Origin: Galaxea fascicularis
Lineage: Eukaryota > Cnidaria > Anthozoa > Scleractinia > Euphylliidae
Direction of reading: 5' to 3'
Assembly: GCA_948470475.1 (NCBI GenBank)
Contig: OX419346.1
Coordinates: 2,647,231-2,711,230, forward strand
Length of the DNA: 64,000 nt
Position 1 is the stretch's first letter. The number at the start of each line of letters is the position of its first letter. Position numbers and translations under genes: made by a program. The notes under the pieces were generated by a model. It searched no databases, was not told the DNA's origin, and saw only the letters and a program-made list of their open reading frames with translations. Shown here piece after piece: positions 37,605-51,250 of this stretch.

Positions 37605-38540
37605 TCTTGCACACAGCTCAAATAAGAAGAGAAATAATGTTTTGGGAGTTTTTAGAAGCATTTCAACATCATTTCTAGACTCCTCTTTGAACTTGGGAAA
37701 CTTTCAGCCAAATTCCAAATTTGACCCAAAACTGGCCAAAAGCATGGGTTAACCCCTTTGGCTTTTGGTCAAAATTTCAACTTTGCTGAAATCTTGCACA
37801 CAGCTCAAATAAGAAGAGAAATAATGTTTTGGGAGTTTTTAGAAGCATTTCAACATCATTTCTAGACTCCTCTTTGAACTAGGCAAACTTTCAGCCAAAT
37901 TCCAAATTTGACCCAAAACTGGCCAAAAGCATGGGTTAACCCCTTTGGGTTTTGGTCAAAATTTCAACTTTGCTGAAATCTTGCACACAGCTCAAATAAG
38001 AAGGGAAATAATTTTTTTGGGAGTTTTTAGAAGCATTTCAACATCATTTCTAGACTCCTCTTTGAACTAGGCAAACTTTCAGCCAAATTCCAAATTTGAC
38101 CCAAAACTGGCCAAAAGCATGGGTTAACCCCTTTGGGTTTTGGTCAAAATTTCAACTTTGCTGAAATCTTGCACACAGCTCAAATAAGAAGAGAAATAAT
38201 GTTTTGGGAGTTTTTAGAAGCATTTCAACATCATTTCTAGACTCCTCTTTGAACTAGGCAAACTTTCAGCCAAATTCCAAATTTGACCCAAAACTGGCCA
38301 AAAGCATGGGTTAACCCCTTTGGGTTTTGGTCAAAATTTCAACTTTGCTGAAATCTTGCACACAGCTCAAATAAGAAGAGAAATAATGTTTTGGGAGTTT
38401 TTAGAAGCATTTCAACATCATTTCTAGACTCCTCTTTGAACTAGGCAAACTTTCAGCCAAATTCCAAATTTGACCCAAAACTGGCCAAAAGCATGGGTTA
38501 ACCCCTTTGGGTTTTGGTCAAAATTTCAACTTTGCTGAAA
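37605..38540. repeat. D5 5-monomer unit, copy 1 (M202-M206)
   Basis: The 936-bp unit has a90t+c93g; consensus; AATTTTTTTGGG (188 bp); consensus; consensus. Private changes are g158c at 37,762 and a26g in M204 (AGAAGGGAAAT). Both marker monomers come from D4 lineages in a new order. Confidence 0.88.
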
Positions 38541-39476
38541 TCTTGCACACAGCTCAAATAAGAAGAGAAATAATGTTTTGGGAGTTTTTAGAAGCATTTC
38601 AACATCATTTCTAGACTCCTCTTTGAACTTGGGAAACTTTCAGCCAAATTCCAAATTTGACCCAAAACTGGCCAAAAGCATGGGTTAACCCCTTTGGGTT
38701 TTGGTCAAAATTTCAACTTTGCTGAAATCTTGCACACAGCTCAAATAAGAAGAGAAATAATGTTTTGGGAGTTTTTAGAAGCATTTCAACATCATTTCTA
38801 GACTCCTCTTTGAACTAGGCAAACTTTCAGCCAAATTCCAAATTTGACCCAAAACTGGCCAAAAGCATGGGTTAACCCCTTTGGGTTTTGGTCAAAATTT
38901 CAACTTTGCTGAAATCTTGCACACAGCTCAAATAAGAAGAGAAATAATTTTTTTGGGAGTTTTTAGAAGCATTTCAACATCATTTCTAGACTCCTCTTTG
39001 AACTAGGCAAACTTTCAGCCAAATTCCAAATTTGACCCAAAACTGGCCAAAAGCATGGGTTAACCCCTTTGGGTTTTGGTCAAAATTTCAACTTTGCTGA
39101 AATCTTGCACACAGCTCAAATAAGAAGAGAAATAATGTTTTGGGAGTTTTTAGAAGCATTTCAACATCATTTCTAGACTCCTCTTTGAACTAGGCAAACT
39201 TTCAGCCAAATTCCAAATTTGACCCAAAACTGGCCAAAAGCATGGGTTAACCCCTTTGGGTTTTGGTCAAAATTTCAACTTTGCTGAAATCTTGCACACA
39301 GCTCAAATAAGAAGAGAAATAATGTTTTGGGAGTTTTTAGAAGCATTTCAACATCATTTCTAGACTCCTCTTTGAACTAGGCAAACTTTCAGCCAAATTC
39401 CAAATTTGACCCAAAACTGGCCAAAAGCATGGGTTAACCCCTTTGGGTTTTGGTCAAAATTTCAACTTTGCTGAAA
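38541..39476. repeat. D5 5-monomer unit, copy 2 (M207-M211)
   Basis: A direct tandem copy of 37,605-38,540 with the same length and the same two marker monomers, lacking the private changes of copy 1. It passes without a break into a run of consensus monomers. Confidence 0.88.
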
Positions 39477-40411
39477 TCTTGCACACAGCTCAAATAAGAA
39501 GAGAAATAATGTTTTGGGAGTTTTTAGAAGCATTTCAACATCATTTCTAGACTCCTCTTTGAACTAGGCAAACTTTCAGCCAAATTCCAAATTTGACCCA
39601 AAACTGGCCAAAAGCATGGGTTAACCCCTTTGGGTTTTGGTCAAAATTTCAACTTTGCTGAAATCTTGCACACAGCTCAAATAAGAAGAGAAATAATGTT
39701 TTGGGAGTTTTTAGAAGCATTTCAACATCATTTCTAGACTCCTCTTTGAACTAGGCAAACTTTCAGCCAAATTCCAAATTTGACCCAAAACTGGCCAAAA
39801 GCATGGGTTAACCCCTTTGGGTTTTGGTCAAAATTTCAACTTTGCTGAAATCTTGCACACAGCTCAAATAAGAAGAGAAATAATGTTTTGGGAGTTTTTA
39901 GAAGCATTTCAACATCATTTCTAGACTCCTCTTTGAACTAGGCAAACTTTCAGCCAAATTCCAAATTTGACCCAAAACTGGCCAAAAGCATGGGTTAACC
40001 CCTTTGGGTTTTGGTCAAAATTTCAACTTTGCTGAAATCTTGCACACAGCTCAAATAAGAAGAGAAATAATGTTTTGGGAGTTTTTAGAAGCATTTCAAC
40101 ATCATTTCTAGACTCCTCTTTGAACTAGGCAAACTTTCAGCCAAATTCCAAATTTGACCCAAAACTGGCCAAAAGCATGGGTTAACCCCTTTGGGTTTTG
40201 GTCAAAATTTCAACTTTGCTGAAATCTTGCACACAGCTCAAATAAGAAGAGAAATAATGTTTTGGGAGTTTTTAGAAGCATTTCAACATCATTTCTAGAC
40301 TCCTCTTTGAACTAGGCAAACTTTCAGCCAAATTCCAAATTTGACCCAAAACTGGCCAAAAGCATGGGTTAACCCCTTTGGGTTTTGGTCAAAATTTCAA
40401 CTTTGCTGAAA
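39103..40411. repeat. Seven consecutive monomers with no variant seen (M210-M216)
   Basis: In 1,309 bp I saw no departure from the consensus, the longest such run in the window. The M196-M200 run (36,483-37,417) is similar but shorter. Perfect runs of identical monomers mark the youngest part of a satellite array by standard models of unequal exchange. Confidence 0.8.
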
Positions 40412-40972
40412 TCTTGCACACAGCTCAAATAAGAAGAGAAATAATGTTTTGGGAGTTTTTAGAAGCATTTCAACATCATTTCTAGACTCCTCTTTGAACT
40501 AGGCAACCTTTCAGCCAAATTCCAAATTTGACCCAAAACTGGCCAAAAGCATGGGTTAACCCCTTTGGGTTTTGGTCAAAATTTCAACGTTGCTGAAATC
40601 TTGCAAACAGCTCAAATAAGAAGAGAAATAATGTTTTGGGAGTTTTTAGAAGCATTTCAACATCATTTCTAGACTCCTCTTTGAACTAGGCAAACTTTCA
40701 GCCAAATTCCAAATTTGACCCAAAACTGGCCAAAAGCATGGGTTAACCCCTTTGGGTTTTGGTCAAAATTTCAACTTTGCTGAAATCTTGCACACAGCTC
40801 AAATAAGAAGAGAAATAATGTTTTGGGAGTTTTTAGAAGCATTTTAACATCATTTCTAGACTCCTCTTTGAACTAGGCAAACTTTCAGCCAAATTCCAAA
40901 TTTGACCCAAAACTGGCCAAAAGCATGGGTTAACCCCTTTGGGTTTTGGTCAAAATTTCAACTTTGCTGAAA
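40412..40972. repeat. D5 three-monomer group, copy 1 (M217-M219)
   Basis: The order is t178g (with a private GGCAACC); c8a; c60t (ATTTTAAC). The same three-monomer order recurs 2,057 bp (11 monomers) downstream. The t178g-c8a pair is the D1 haplotype. Confidence 0.8.
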
Positions 40973-42468
40973 TCTTGCACACAGCTCAAATAAGAAGAGA
41001 AATAATGTTTTGGGAGTTTTTAGAAGCATTTCAACATCATTTCTAGACTCCTCTTTGAACTAGGCAAACTTTCAGCCAAATTCCAAATTTGACCCAAAAC
41101 TGGCCAAAAGCATGGGTTAACCCCTTTGGGTTTTGGTCAAAATTTCAACTTTGCTGAAATCTTGCACACAGCTCAAATAAGAAGAGAAATAATGTTTTGG
41201 GAGTTTTTAGAAGCATTTCAACATCATTTCTAGACTCCTCTTTGAACTAGGCAAACTTTCAGCCAAATTCCAAATTTGACCCAAAACTGGCCAAAAGCAT
41301 GGGTTAACCCCTTTGGGTTTTGGTCAAAATTTCAACTTTGCTGAAATCTTGCACACAGCTCAAATAAGAAGAGAAATAATGTTTTGGGAGTTTTTAGAAG
41401 CATTTCAACATCATTTCTAGACTCCTCTTTGAACTAGGCAAACTTTCAGCCAAATTCCAAATTTGACCCAAAACTGGCCAAAAGCATGGGTTAACCCCTT
41501 TGGGTTTTGGTCAAAATTTCAACTTTGCTGAAATCTTGCACACAGCTCAAATAAGAAGAGAAATAATGTTTTGGGAGTTTTTAGAAGCATTTCAACATCA
41601 TTTCTAGACTCCTCTTTGAACTAGGCAAACTTTCAGCCAAATTCCAAATTTGACCCAAAACTGGCCAAAAGCATGGGTTAACCCCTTTGGGTTTTCGTGA
41701 AAATTTCAACTTTGCTGAAATCTTGCACACAGCTCAAATAAGAAGAGAAATAATGTTTTGGGAGTTTTTAGAAGCATTTCAACATCATTTCTAGACTCCT
41801 CTTTGAACTAGGCAAACTTTCAGCCAAATTCCAAATTTGACCCAAAACTGGCCAAAAGCATGGGTTAACCCCTTTGGGTTTTGGTCAAAATTTCAACTTT
41901 GCTGAAATCTTGCACACAGCTCAAATAAGAAGAGAAATAATGTTTTGGGAGTTTTTAGAAGCATTTCAACATCATTTCTAGACTCCTCTTTGAACTAGGC
42001 AAACTTTCAGCCAAATTCCAAATTTGACCCAAAACTGGCCAAAAGCATGGGTTAACCCCTTTGGGTTTTGGTCAAAATTTCAACTTTGCTGAAATCTTGC
42101 ACACAGCTCAAATAAGAAGAGAAATAATGTTTTGGGAGTTTTTAGAAGCATTTCAACATCATTTCTAGACTCCTCTTTGAACTAGGCAAACTTTCAGCCA
42201 AATTCCAAATTTGACCCAAAACTGGCCAAAAGCATGGGTTAACCCCTTTGGGTTTTGGTCAAAATTTCAACGTTGCTGAAATCTTGCACACAGCTCAAAT
42301 AAGAAGAGAAATAATGTTTTGGGAGTTTTTAGAAGCATTTCAACATCATTTCTAGACTCCTCTTTGAACTAGGCAAACTTTCAGCCAAATTCCAAATTTG
42401 ACCCAAAACTGGCCAAAAGCATGGGTTAACCCCTTTGGGTTTTGGTCAAAATTTCAACTTTGCTGAAA

Positions 42469-43029
42469 TCTTGCACACAGCTCAAATAAGAAGAGAAATA
42501 ATGTTTTGGGAGTTTTTAGAAGCATTTCAACATCATTTCTAGACTCCTCTTTGAACTAGGCAAACTTTCAGCCAAATTCCAAATTTGACCCAAAACTGGC
42601 CAAAAGCATGAGTTAACCCCTTTGGGTTTTGGTCAAAATTTCAACGTTGCTGAAATCTTGCAAACAGCTCAAATAAGAAGAGAAATAATGTTTTGGGAGT
42701 TTTTAGAAGCATTTCAACATCATTTCTAGACTCCTCTTTGAACTAGGCAAACTTTCAGCCAAATTCCAAATTTGACCCAAAACTGGCCAAAAGCATGGGT
42801 TAACCCCTTTGGGTTTTGGTCAAAATTTCAACTTTGCTGAAATCTTGCACACAGCTCAAATAAGAAGAGAAATAATGTTTTGGGAGTTTTTAGAAGCATT
42901 TTAACATCATTTCTAGACTCCTCTTTGAACTAGGCAAACTTTCAGCCAAATTCCAAATTTGACCCAAAACTGGCCAAAAGCATGGGTTAACCCCTTTGGG
43001 TTTTGGTCAAAATTTCAACTTTGGTGAAA
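42469..43029. repeat. D5 three-monomer group, copy 2 (M228-M230)
   Basis: The order is t178g (with g142a or g143a, GCATGAGTT); c8a; c60t. M230 ends with the private TTTGGTGAAAT. Together with M217-M219 it suggests an 11-monomer unit whose remaining monomers are plain consensus and so not informative. Confidence 0.78.
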
Positions 43030-46021
43030 TCTTGCACACAGCTCAAATAAGAAGAGAAATAATGTTTTGGGAGTTTTTAGAAGCATTTCAACATCATTTC
43101 TAGACTGCTCTTTGAACTAGGCAAACTTTCAGCCAAATTCCAAATTTGACCCAAAACTGGCCAAAAGCATGGGTTAACCCCTTTGGGTTTTGGTCAAAAT
43201 TTCAACTTTGCTGAAATCTTGCACACAGCTCAAATAAGAAGAGAAATAATGTTTTGGGAGTTTTTAGAAGCATTTCAACATCATTTCTAGACTCCTCTTT
43301 GAACTAGGCAAACTTTCAGCCAAATTCCAAATTTGACCCAAAACTGGCCAAAAGTATGGGTTAACCCCTTTGGGTTTTGGTCAAAATTTCAACTTTGCTG
43401 AAATCTTGCACACAGCTCAAATAAGAAGAGAAATAATGTTTTGGGAGTTTTTAGAAGCATTTCAACATCATTTCTAGACTCCTCTTTGAACTAGGCACAC
43501 TTTCAGCCAAATTCCAACTTTGACCCAAAACTGGCCAAAAGCATGGGTTAACCCCTTTGGGTTTTGGTCAAAATTTCAACTTTGCTGAAATCTTGCACAC
43601 AGCTCAAATAAGAAGAGAAATAATGTTTTGGGAGTTTTTAGAAGCATTTCAACATCATTTCTAGACTCCTCTTTGAACTAGGCACACTTTCAGCCAAATT
43701 CCAAATTTGACCCAAAACTGGCCAAAAGCATGGGTTAACCCCTTTGGGTTTTGGTCAAAATCTCAACTTTGCTGAAATCTTGCACACAGCTCAAATAAGA
43801 AGAGAAATAATGTTTTGGGAGTGTTTAGAAGCATTTCAACATCATTTCTAGACTCCTCTTTGAACTAGGCAAACTTTCAGCCAAATTCCAAATTTGACCC
43901 AAAACTGGCCAAAAGCATGGGTTAACCCCTTTGGGTTTTGGTCAAAATTTCAACTTTGCTGAAATCTTGCACACAGCTCAAATAAGAAGAGAAATAATGT
44001 TTTGGGAGTTTTTAGAAGCATTTCAACATCATTTCTAGACTCCTCTTTGAACTAGGCAAACTTTCAGCCAAATTCCAAATTTGACCCAAAACTGGCCAAA
44101 AGCATGGGTTAACCCCTTTGGGTTTTGGTCAAAATTTCAACTTTGCTGAAATCTTGCACACAGCTCAAATAAGAAGAGAAATAATGTTTTGGGAGTTTTT
44201 AGAAGCATTTCAACATCATTTCTAGACTCCTCTTTGAACTAGGCAAACTTTCAGCCAAATTCCAAATTTGACCCAAAACTGGCCAAAAGCATGGGTTAAC
44301 CCCTTTGGGTTTTGGTCAAAATTTCAACTTTGCTGAAATCTTGCACACAGCTCAAATAAGAAGAGAAATAATGTTTTGGGAGTTTTTAGAAGCATTTCAA
44401 CATCATTTCTAGACTCCTCTTTGAACTAGGCAAACTTTCAGCCAAATTCCAAATTTGACCCAAAACTGGCCAAAAGCATGGGTTAACCCCTTTGGGTTTT
44501 GGTCAAAATTTCAACTTTGCTGAAATCTTGCACACAGCTCAAATAAGAAGAGAAATAATGTTTTGGGAGTTTTTAGAAGCATTTCAACATCATTTCTAGA
44601 CTCCTCTTTGAACTAGGCAAACTTTCAGCCAAATTCCAAATTTGACCCAAAACTGGCAAAAAGCATGGGTTAACCCCTTTGGGTTTTGGTCAAAATCTCA
44701 ACTTTGCTGAAATCTTGCACACAGCTCAAATAAGAAGAGAAATAATGTTTTGGGAGTTTTTAGAAGCATTTCAACATCATTTCTAGACTCCTCTTTGAAC
44801 TAGGCAAACTTTCAGCCAAATTCCAAATTTGACCCAAAACTGGCCAAAAGCATGGGTTAACCCCTTTGGGTTTTGGTCAAAATTTCAACTTTGCTGAAAT
44901 CTTGCACACAGCTCAAATAAGAAGAGAAATAATGTTTTGGGAGTTTTTAGAAGCATTTCAACATCATTTCTAGACTCCTCTTTGAACTAGGCAAACTTTC
45001 AGCCAAATTCCAAATTTGACCCAAAACTGGCCAAAAGCATGGGTTAACCCCTTTGGGTTTTGGTCAAAATCTCAACTTTGCTGAAATCTTGCACACAGCT
45101 CAAATAAGAAGAGAAATAATGTTTTGGGAGTTTTTAGAAGCATTTCAACATCATTTCTAGACTCCTCTTTGAACTAGGCACACTTTCAGCCAAATTCCAA
45201 ATTTGACCCAAAACTGGCCAAAAGCATGGGTTAACCCCTTTGGGTTTTGGTCAAAATTTCAACTTTGCTGAAATCTTGCACACAGCTCAAATAAGAAGAG
45301 AAATAATGTTTTGGGAGTTTTTAGAAGCATTTCAACATCATTTCTAGACTCCTCTTTGAACTAGGCAAACTTTCAGCCAAATTCCAAATTTGACCCAAAA
45401 CTGGCCAAAAGCCTGGGTTAACCCCTTTGGGTTTTGGTCAAAATTTCAACTTTGCTGAAATCTTGCACACAGCTCAAATAAGAAGAGAAATAATGTTTTG
45501 GGAGTTTTTAGAAGCATTTCAACATCATTTCTAGACTCCTCTTTGAACTAGGCAAACTTTCAGCCAAATTCCAAATTTGACCCAAAACTGGCCAAAAGCA
45601 TGGGTTAACCCCTTTGGGTTTTGGTCAAAATTTCAACTTTGCTGAAATCTTGCACACAGCTCAAATAAGAAGAGAAATAATGTTTTGGGAGTTTTTAGAA
45701 GCATTTCAACATCATTTCTAGACTCCTCTTTGAACTAGGCAAACTTTCAGCCAAATTCCAAATTTGACCCAAAACTGGCCAAAAGCATGGGTTAACCCCT
45801 TTGGGTTTTGGTCAAAATTTCAACTTTGCTGAAATCTTGCACACAGCTCAAATAAGAAGAGAAATAATGTTTTGGGAGTTTTTAGAAGCATTGCAACATC
45901 ATTTCTAGACTCCTCTTTGAACTAGGCACACTTTCAGCCAAATTCCAAATTTGACCCAAAACTGGCCAAAAGCATGGGTTAACCCCTTTGGGTTTTGGTC
46001 AAAATTTCAACTTTGCTGAAA

Positions 46022-47328
46022 TCTTGCACACAGCTCAAATAAGAAGAGAAATAATGTTTTGGGAGTTTTTAGAATCATGTCAACATCATTTCTAGACTCC
46101 TCTTTGAACTAGGCAAACTTTCAGCCAAATTCCAATTTTGACCCAAAACTGGCCAAAAGCATGGGTTAACCCCTTTGGGTTTTGGTCAAAATTCAACTTT
46201 GCTGAAATCTTGCACACAGCTCAAAGAAGAAGAGAAATAATGTTTTGGGAGTTTTTAGAAGCATTTGAACATTATTTCTAGACTCCTCTTTGAACTAGGC
46301 AAACTTTCAGCCAAATTCCAAATTTGACCCAAAACTGGCCAAAAGCATGGGTTAACCCCTTTGGGTTTTGGTCAAAATTTCAACTTTGCTGAAATCTTGC
46401 ACACAGCTTAAATAAGAAGAGAAATAATGTTTTGGGAGTTTTTAGAAGCATTTGAACATCATTTCTAGACTCCTCTTTGAACTAGGCAAACTTTCAGCCA
46501 AATTCCAAATTTGACCCAAAACTGGCCAAAAGCATGGGTTAACCCCTTTGGGTTTTGGTCAAAATTTCAACTTTGCTGAAATCTTGCACACAGCTCAAAT
46601 AAGAAGAGAAATAATGTTTTGGGAGTTTTTAGAAGCATTTCAACATCATTTCTAGACTCCTCTTTGAACTAGGCACACTTTCAGCCAAATTCCAAATTTG
46701 ACCCAAAACTGGCCAAAAGCATGGGTTAACCCCTTTGGGTTTTGGTCAAAATTCAACTTTGCTGAAATCTTGCACACAGCTCAAATAAGAAGAGAAATAA
46801 TGTTTTGGGAGTTTTTAGAAGCATTTCAACATCATTTCTAGACTCCTCTTTGAACTAGGCAAACTTTCAGCCAAATTCCAAATTTGACCCAAAACTGGCC
46901 AAAAGCATGGGTTAACCCCTTTGGGTTTTGGTCAAAATTTCAACTTTGCTGAAATCTTGCACACAGCTCAAATAAGAAGAGAAATAATGTTTTGGGAGTT
47001 TTTAGAAGCATTTCAACATCATTTCTAGACTGCTCTTTGAACTAGGCACACTTTCAGCCAAATTCCAAATTTGACCCAAAACTGGCCAAAAGCATGGGTT
47101 AACCCCTTTGGGTTTTGGTCAAAATTTCAACTTTGCTGAAATCTTGCACACAGCTCAAATAAGAAGAGAAATAATGTTTTGGGAGTTTTTAGAAGCATTT
47201 CAACATCATTTCTAGACTCCTCTTTGAACTAGGCAAACTTTCAGCCAAATTCCAAATTTGACCCAAAACTGGCCAAAAGCATGGGTTAACCCCTTTGGGT
47301 TTTGGTCAAAATTTCAACTTTGCTGAAA
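46022..47328. repeat. D6 7-monomer interval beginning with M247
   Basis: M247 has g54t, t58g, a115t and the T deletion. M248 has CTCAAAGAAG with c60g and c66t. The same two-monomer haplotype returns at M254-M255 (47,329), 1,307 bp later (7 x 187 minus two deleted bases). The monomers between (M249 c15t+c60g, M250 a95c -T, M251 consensus, M252 a95c with GACTGCTC, M253 consensus) are not clearly repeated. Confidence 0.7.
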
Positions 47329-48634
47329 TCTTGCACACAGCTCAAATAAGAAGAGAAATAATGTTTTGGGAGTTTTTAGAATCATGTCAACATCATTTCT
47401 AGTCTCCTCTTTGAACTAGGCACACTTTCAGCCAAATTCCAATTTTGACCCAAAACTGGCCAAAAGCATGGGTTAACCCCTTTGGGTTTTGGTCAAAATT
47501 CAACTTTGCTGAAATCTTGCACACAGCTCAAAGAAGAAGAGAAATAATGTTTTGGGAGTTTTTAGAAGCATTTGAACATTATTTCTAGACTCCTCTTTGA
47601 ACTAGGCACACTTTCAGCCAAATTCCAAATTTGACCCAAAACTGGCCAAAAGCATGGGTTAACCCCTTTGGGTTTTGGTCAAAATTTCAACTTTGCTGAA
47701 ATCTTGCACACAGCTCAAATAAGAAGAGAAATAATGTTTTGGGAGTTTTTAGAATCATGTCAACATCATTTCTAGACTCCTCTTTGAACTAGGCACACTT
47801 TCAGCCAAATTCCAATTTTGACCCAAAACTGGCCAAAAGCATGGGTTAACCCCTTTGGGTTTTGGTCAAAATTCAACTTTGCTGAAATCTTGCACACAGC
47901 TCAAATAAGAAGAGAAATAATGTTTTGGGAGTTTTTAGAAGCATTTGAACATTATTTCTAGACTCCTCTTTGAACTAGGCAAACTCTCAGCCAAATTCCA
48001 AATTTGACCCAAAACTGGCCAAAAGCATGGGTTAACCCCTTTGGGTTTTGGTCAAAATTTCAACTTTGCTGAAATCTTGCACACAGCTCAAATAAGAAGA
48101 GAAATAATGTTTTGGGAGTTTTTAGAAGCATTTCAACATCATTTCTAGACTCCTCTTTGAACTAGGCACACTTTCAGCCAAATTCCAAATTCGACCCAAA
48201 ACTGGCCAAAAGCATGGGTTAACCCCTTTGGGTTTTGGTCAAAATTCAACTTTGCTGAAATCTTGCACACAGCTCAAATAAGAAGAGAAATAATGTTTTG
48301 GGAGTTTTTAGAAGCATTTCAACATTATTTCTAGACTCCTCTTTGAACTAGGCAAACTTTCAGCCAAATTCCAAATTTGACCCAAAACTGGCCAAAAGCA
48401 TGGGTTAACCCCTTTGGGTTTTGGTCAAAATTTCAACTTTGCTGAAATCTTGCACACAGCTCAAATAAGAAGAGAAATAATGTTTTGGGAGTTTTTAGAA
48501 GCATTTCAACATCATTTCTAGACTCCTCTTTGAACTAGGCACACTTTCAGCCAAATTCCAAATTTGACCCAAAACTGGCCAATAGCATGGGTTAACCCCT
48601 TTGGGTTTTGGTCAAAATTTCAACTTTGCTGAAA
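47329..48634. repeat. D6 cluster of alternating -T and c66t monomers (M254-M260)
   Basis: M254, M256 and M258 are 186 bp, and each is followed by a c66t monomer (M255, M257, M259). This gives three 373-bp dimers in a row, of which the first two start with the g54t+t58g haplotype. M255 repeats the CTCAAAGAAG allele of M248. M258 has a private TTCGACCC and M260 a private CCAATAGC. Confidence 0.8.
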
Positions 48635-49755
48635 TCTTGCACACAGCTCAAATAAGAAGAGAAATAATGTTTTGGGAGTTTTTAGAAGCATTTCAACATC
48701 ATTTCTAGACTCCTCTTTGAACTAGGCAAACTTTCAGCCAAATTCCAAATTTGACCCAAAACTGGCCAAAAGCATGGGTTAACCCCTTTGGGTTTTGGTC
48801 AAAATTTCAACTTTGCTGAAATCTTGCACACAGCTCAAATAAGAAGAGAAATAATGTTTTGGGAGTTTTTAGAAGCATTTCAACATCATTTCTAGACTCC
48901 TCTTTGAACTAGGCAAACTTTCAGCCAAATTCCAAATTTGACCCAAAACTGGCCAAAAGCATGGGTTAACCCCTTTGGGTTTTGGTCAAAATTTCAACTT
49001 TGCTGAAATCTTGCACACAGCTCAAATAAGAAGAGAAATAATGTTTTGGGAGTTTTTAGAAGCATTTCAACATCATTTCTAGACTCCTCTTTGAACTAGG
49101 CAAACTTTCAGCCAAATTCCAAATTTGACCCAAAACTGGCCAAAAGCATGGGTTAACCCCTTTGGGTTTTGGTCAAAATTTCAACTTTGCTGAAATCTTG
49201 CACACAGCTCAAATAAGAAGAGAAATAATGTTTTGGGAGTTTTTAGAAGCATTTCAACATCATTTCTAGACTCCTCTTTGAACTAGGCAAACTTTCAGCC
49301 AAATTCCAAATTTGACCCAAAACTGGCCAAAAGCATGGGTTAACTCCTTTGGGTTTTGGTCCAAATTTCAACTTTGCTGAAATCTTGCACACAGCTCAAA
49401 TAAGAAGAGAAATAATGTTTTGGGAGTTTTTAGAAGCATTTCAACATCATTTCTAGACTCCTCTTCGAACTAGGCAAACTTTAAGCCAAATTCCAAATTT
49501 GACCCAAAACTGGCCAAAAGCATGGGTTAACCCCTTTGGGTTTTGGTCAAAATTTCAACTTTGCTGAAATCTTGCACACAGCTCAAATAAGAAGAGAAAT
49601 AATGTTTTGGGAGTTTTTAGAAGCATTTCAACATCATTTCTAGACTCCTCTTTGAACTAGGCACACTTTCAGCCAAATTCCAAATTTGACCCAAAACTGG
49701 CCAAAAGCATGGGTTAACCCCTTTGGGTTTTGGTCAAAATTCAACTTTGCTGAAA
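48635..49755. repeat. D6 unit: three consensus monomers, then c150t, t84c and a95c monomers (M261-M266)
   Basis: M261-M263 match the consensus. M264 has c150t (GTTAACTCC) and a167c (GGTCCAAAT). M265 has t84c (CTTCGAAC) and c101a (TTTAAGCC). M266 has a95c and the T deletion. This is the first of five occurrences of the t84c/c101a monomer; the fuller 7-monomer form is at 53,120, 57,608 and 58,916. Confidence 0.8.
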
Positions 49756-49942
49756 TCTTGCACACAGCTCAAATAAGAAGAGAAATAATGTTTTGGGAGC
49801 TTTTAGAAGCATTTGAACATTATTTCTAGACTCCTCTTTGAACTAGGCACACTTTCAGCCAAATTCCAAATTTGACCCAAAACTGGCCAAAAGCATGGGT
49901 TAACCCCTTTGGGTTTTGGTCAAAATTTCAACTTTGCTGAAA

Positions 49943-51250
49943 TCTTGCACACAGCTCAAATAAGAAGAGAAATAATGTTTTGGGAGTTTTTAGAAGCATT
50001 TCAACATCATTTCTAGACTCCTCTTTGAACTAGGCACACTTTCAGCCAAATTCCAAATTTGACCCAAAACTGGCCAAAAGCATGGGTTAACCCCTTTGGG
50101 TTTTGGTCAAAATTCAACTTTGCTGAAATCTTGCACACAGCTCAAATAAGAAGAGAAATAATGTTTTGGGAGTTTTTAGAAGCATTTCAACATTATTTCT
50201 AGACTTCTCTTTGAACTAGGCAAACTTTCAGCCAAATTCCAAATTTGACCCAAAACTGGCCAAAAGCATGGGTTAACCCCTTTGGGTTTTGGTCAAAATT
50301 TCAACTTTGCTGAAATCTTGCACACAGCTCAAATAAGAAGAGAAATAATGTTTTGGGAGTTTTTAGAAGCATTTCAACATCATTTCTAGACTCCTCTTTG
50401 AACTAGGCACACTTTCAGCCAAATTCCAAATTTGACCCAAAACTGGCCAAAAGCATGGGTTAACCCCTTTGGGTTTTGGTCAAAATTTCAACTTTGCTGA
50501 AATCTTGCACACAGCTCAAATAAGAAGAGAAATAATGTTTTGGGAGTTTTTAGAAGCATTTCAACATCATTTCTAGACTCCTCTTTGAACTAGGCACACT
50601 TTCACCCAAATTCCAAATTTGACCCAAAACTGGCCAAAAGCATGGGTTAACCCCTTTGGGTTTTGGTCAAAATTTCAACTTTGCTGAAATCTTGCACACA
50701 GCTCAAATAAGAAGAGAAATAATGTTTTGGGAGTTTTTAGAAGCATTTCAACATCATTTCTAGACTCCTCTTTGAACTAGGCACACTTTCAGCCAAATTC
50801 CAAATTTGACCCAAAACTGGCCAAAAGCATGGGTTAACCCCTTTGGGTTTTGGTCAAAATTTCAACTTTGCTGAAATCTTGCACACAGCTCAAATAAGAA
50901 GAGAAATAATGTTTTGGGAGTTTTTAGAAGCATTTCAACATCATTTCTAGACTCCTCTTTGAACTAGGCAAACTTTCAGCCAAATTCCAAATTTGACCCA
51001 AAACTGGCCAAAAGCATGGGTTAACCCCTTTGGGTTTTGGTCAAAATTTCAACTTTGCTGAAATCTTGCACACAGCTCAAATAAGAAGAGAAATAATGTT
51101 TTGGGAGTTTTTAGAAGCATTTCAACATCATTTCTAGACTCCTCTTTGAACTAGGCAAACTTTCAGCCAAATTCCAAATTTGACCCAAAACTGGCCAAAA
51201 GCATGGGTTAACCCCTTTGGGTTTTGGTCAAAATTTCAACTTTGCTGAAA
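49943..51250. repeat. D6 7-monomer unit (M268-M274)
   Basis: The order is a95c -T; c66t+c78t (GACTTCTC); a95c; a95c+g103c (TTCACCC); a95c; consensus; consensus. It is related to the next stretch, M275-M282, which has the same start but gains a TTCACTT monomer and a third consensus monomer. Confidence 0.8.

Larger units (their letters stand above)
37605..43403. repeat. Domain D5: most homogeneous zone, M202-M232
   Basis: Most of the 31 monomers equal the consensus. Exceptions are the two 5-mer units at its left edge, the t178g/c8a/c60t groups near 40.4-41.0 and 42.5-43.0 kb, t178g at M226, and private changes such as M223 (GTTTTCGTG), M231 (GACTGCTC) and M232 (AAGTATGGG). The a102g, a95c and 186-bp forms are absent. 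Low divergence points to recent amplification or frequent conversion. Confidence 0.75.
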
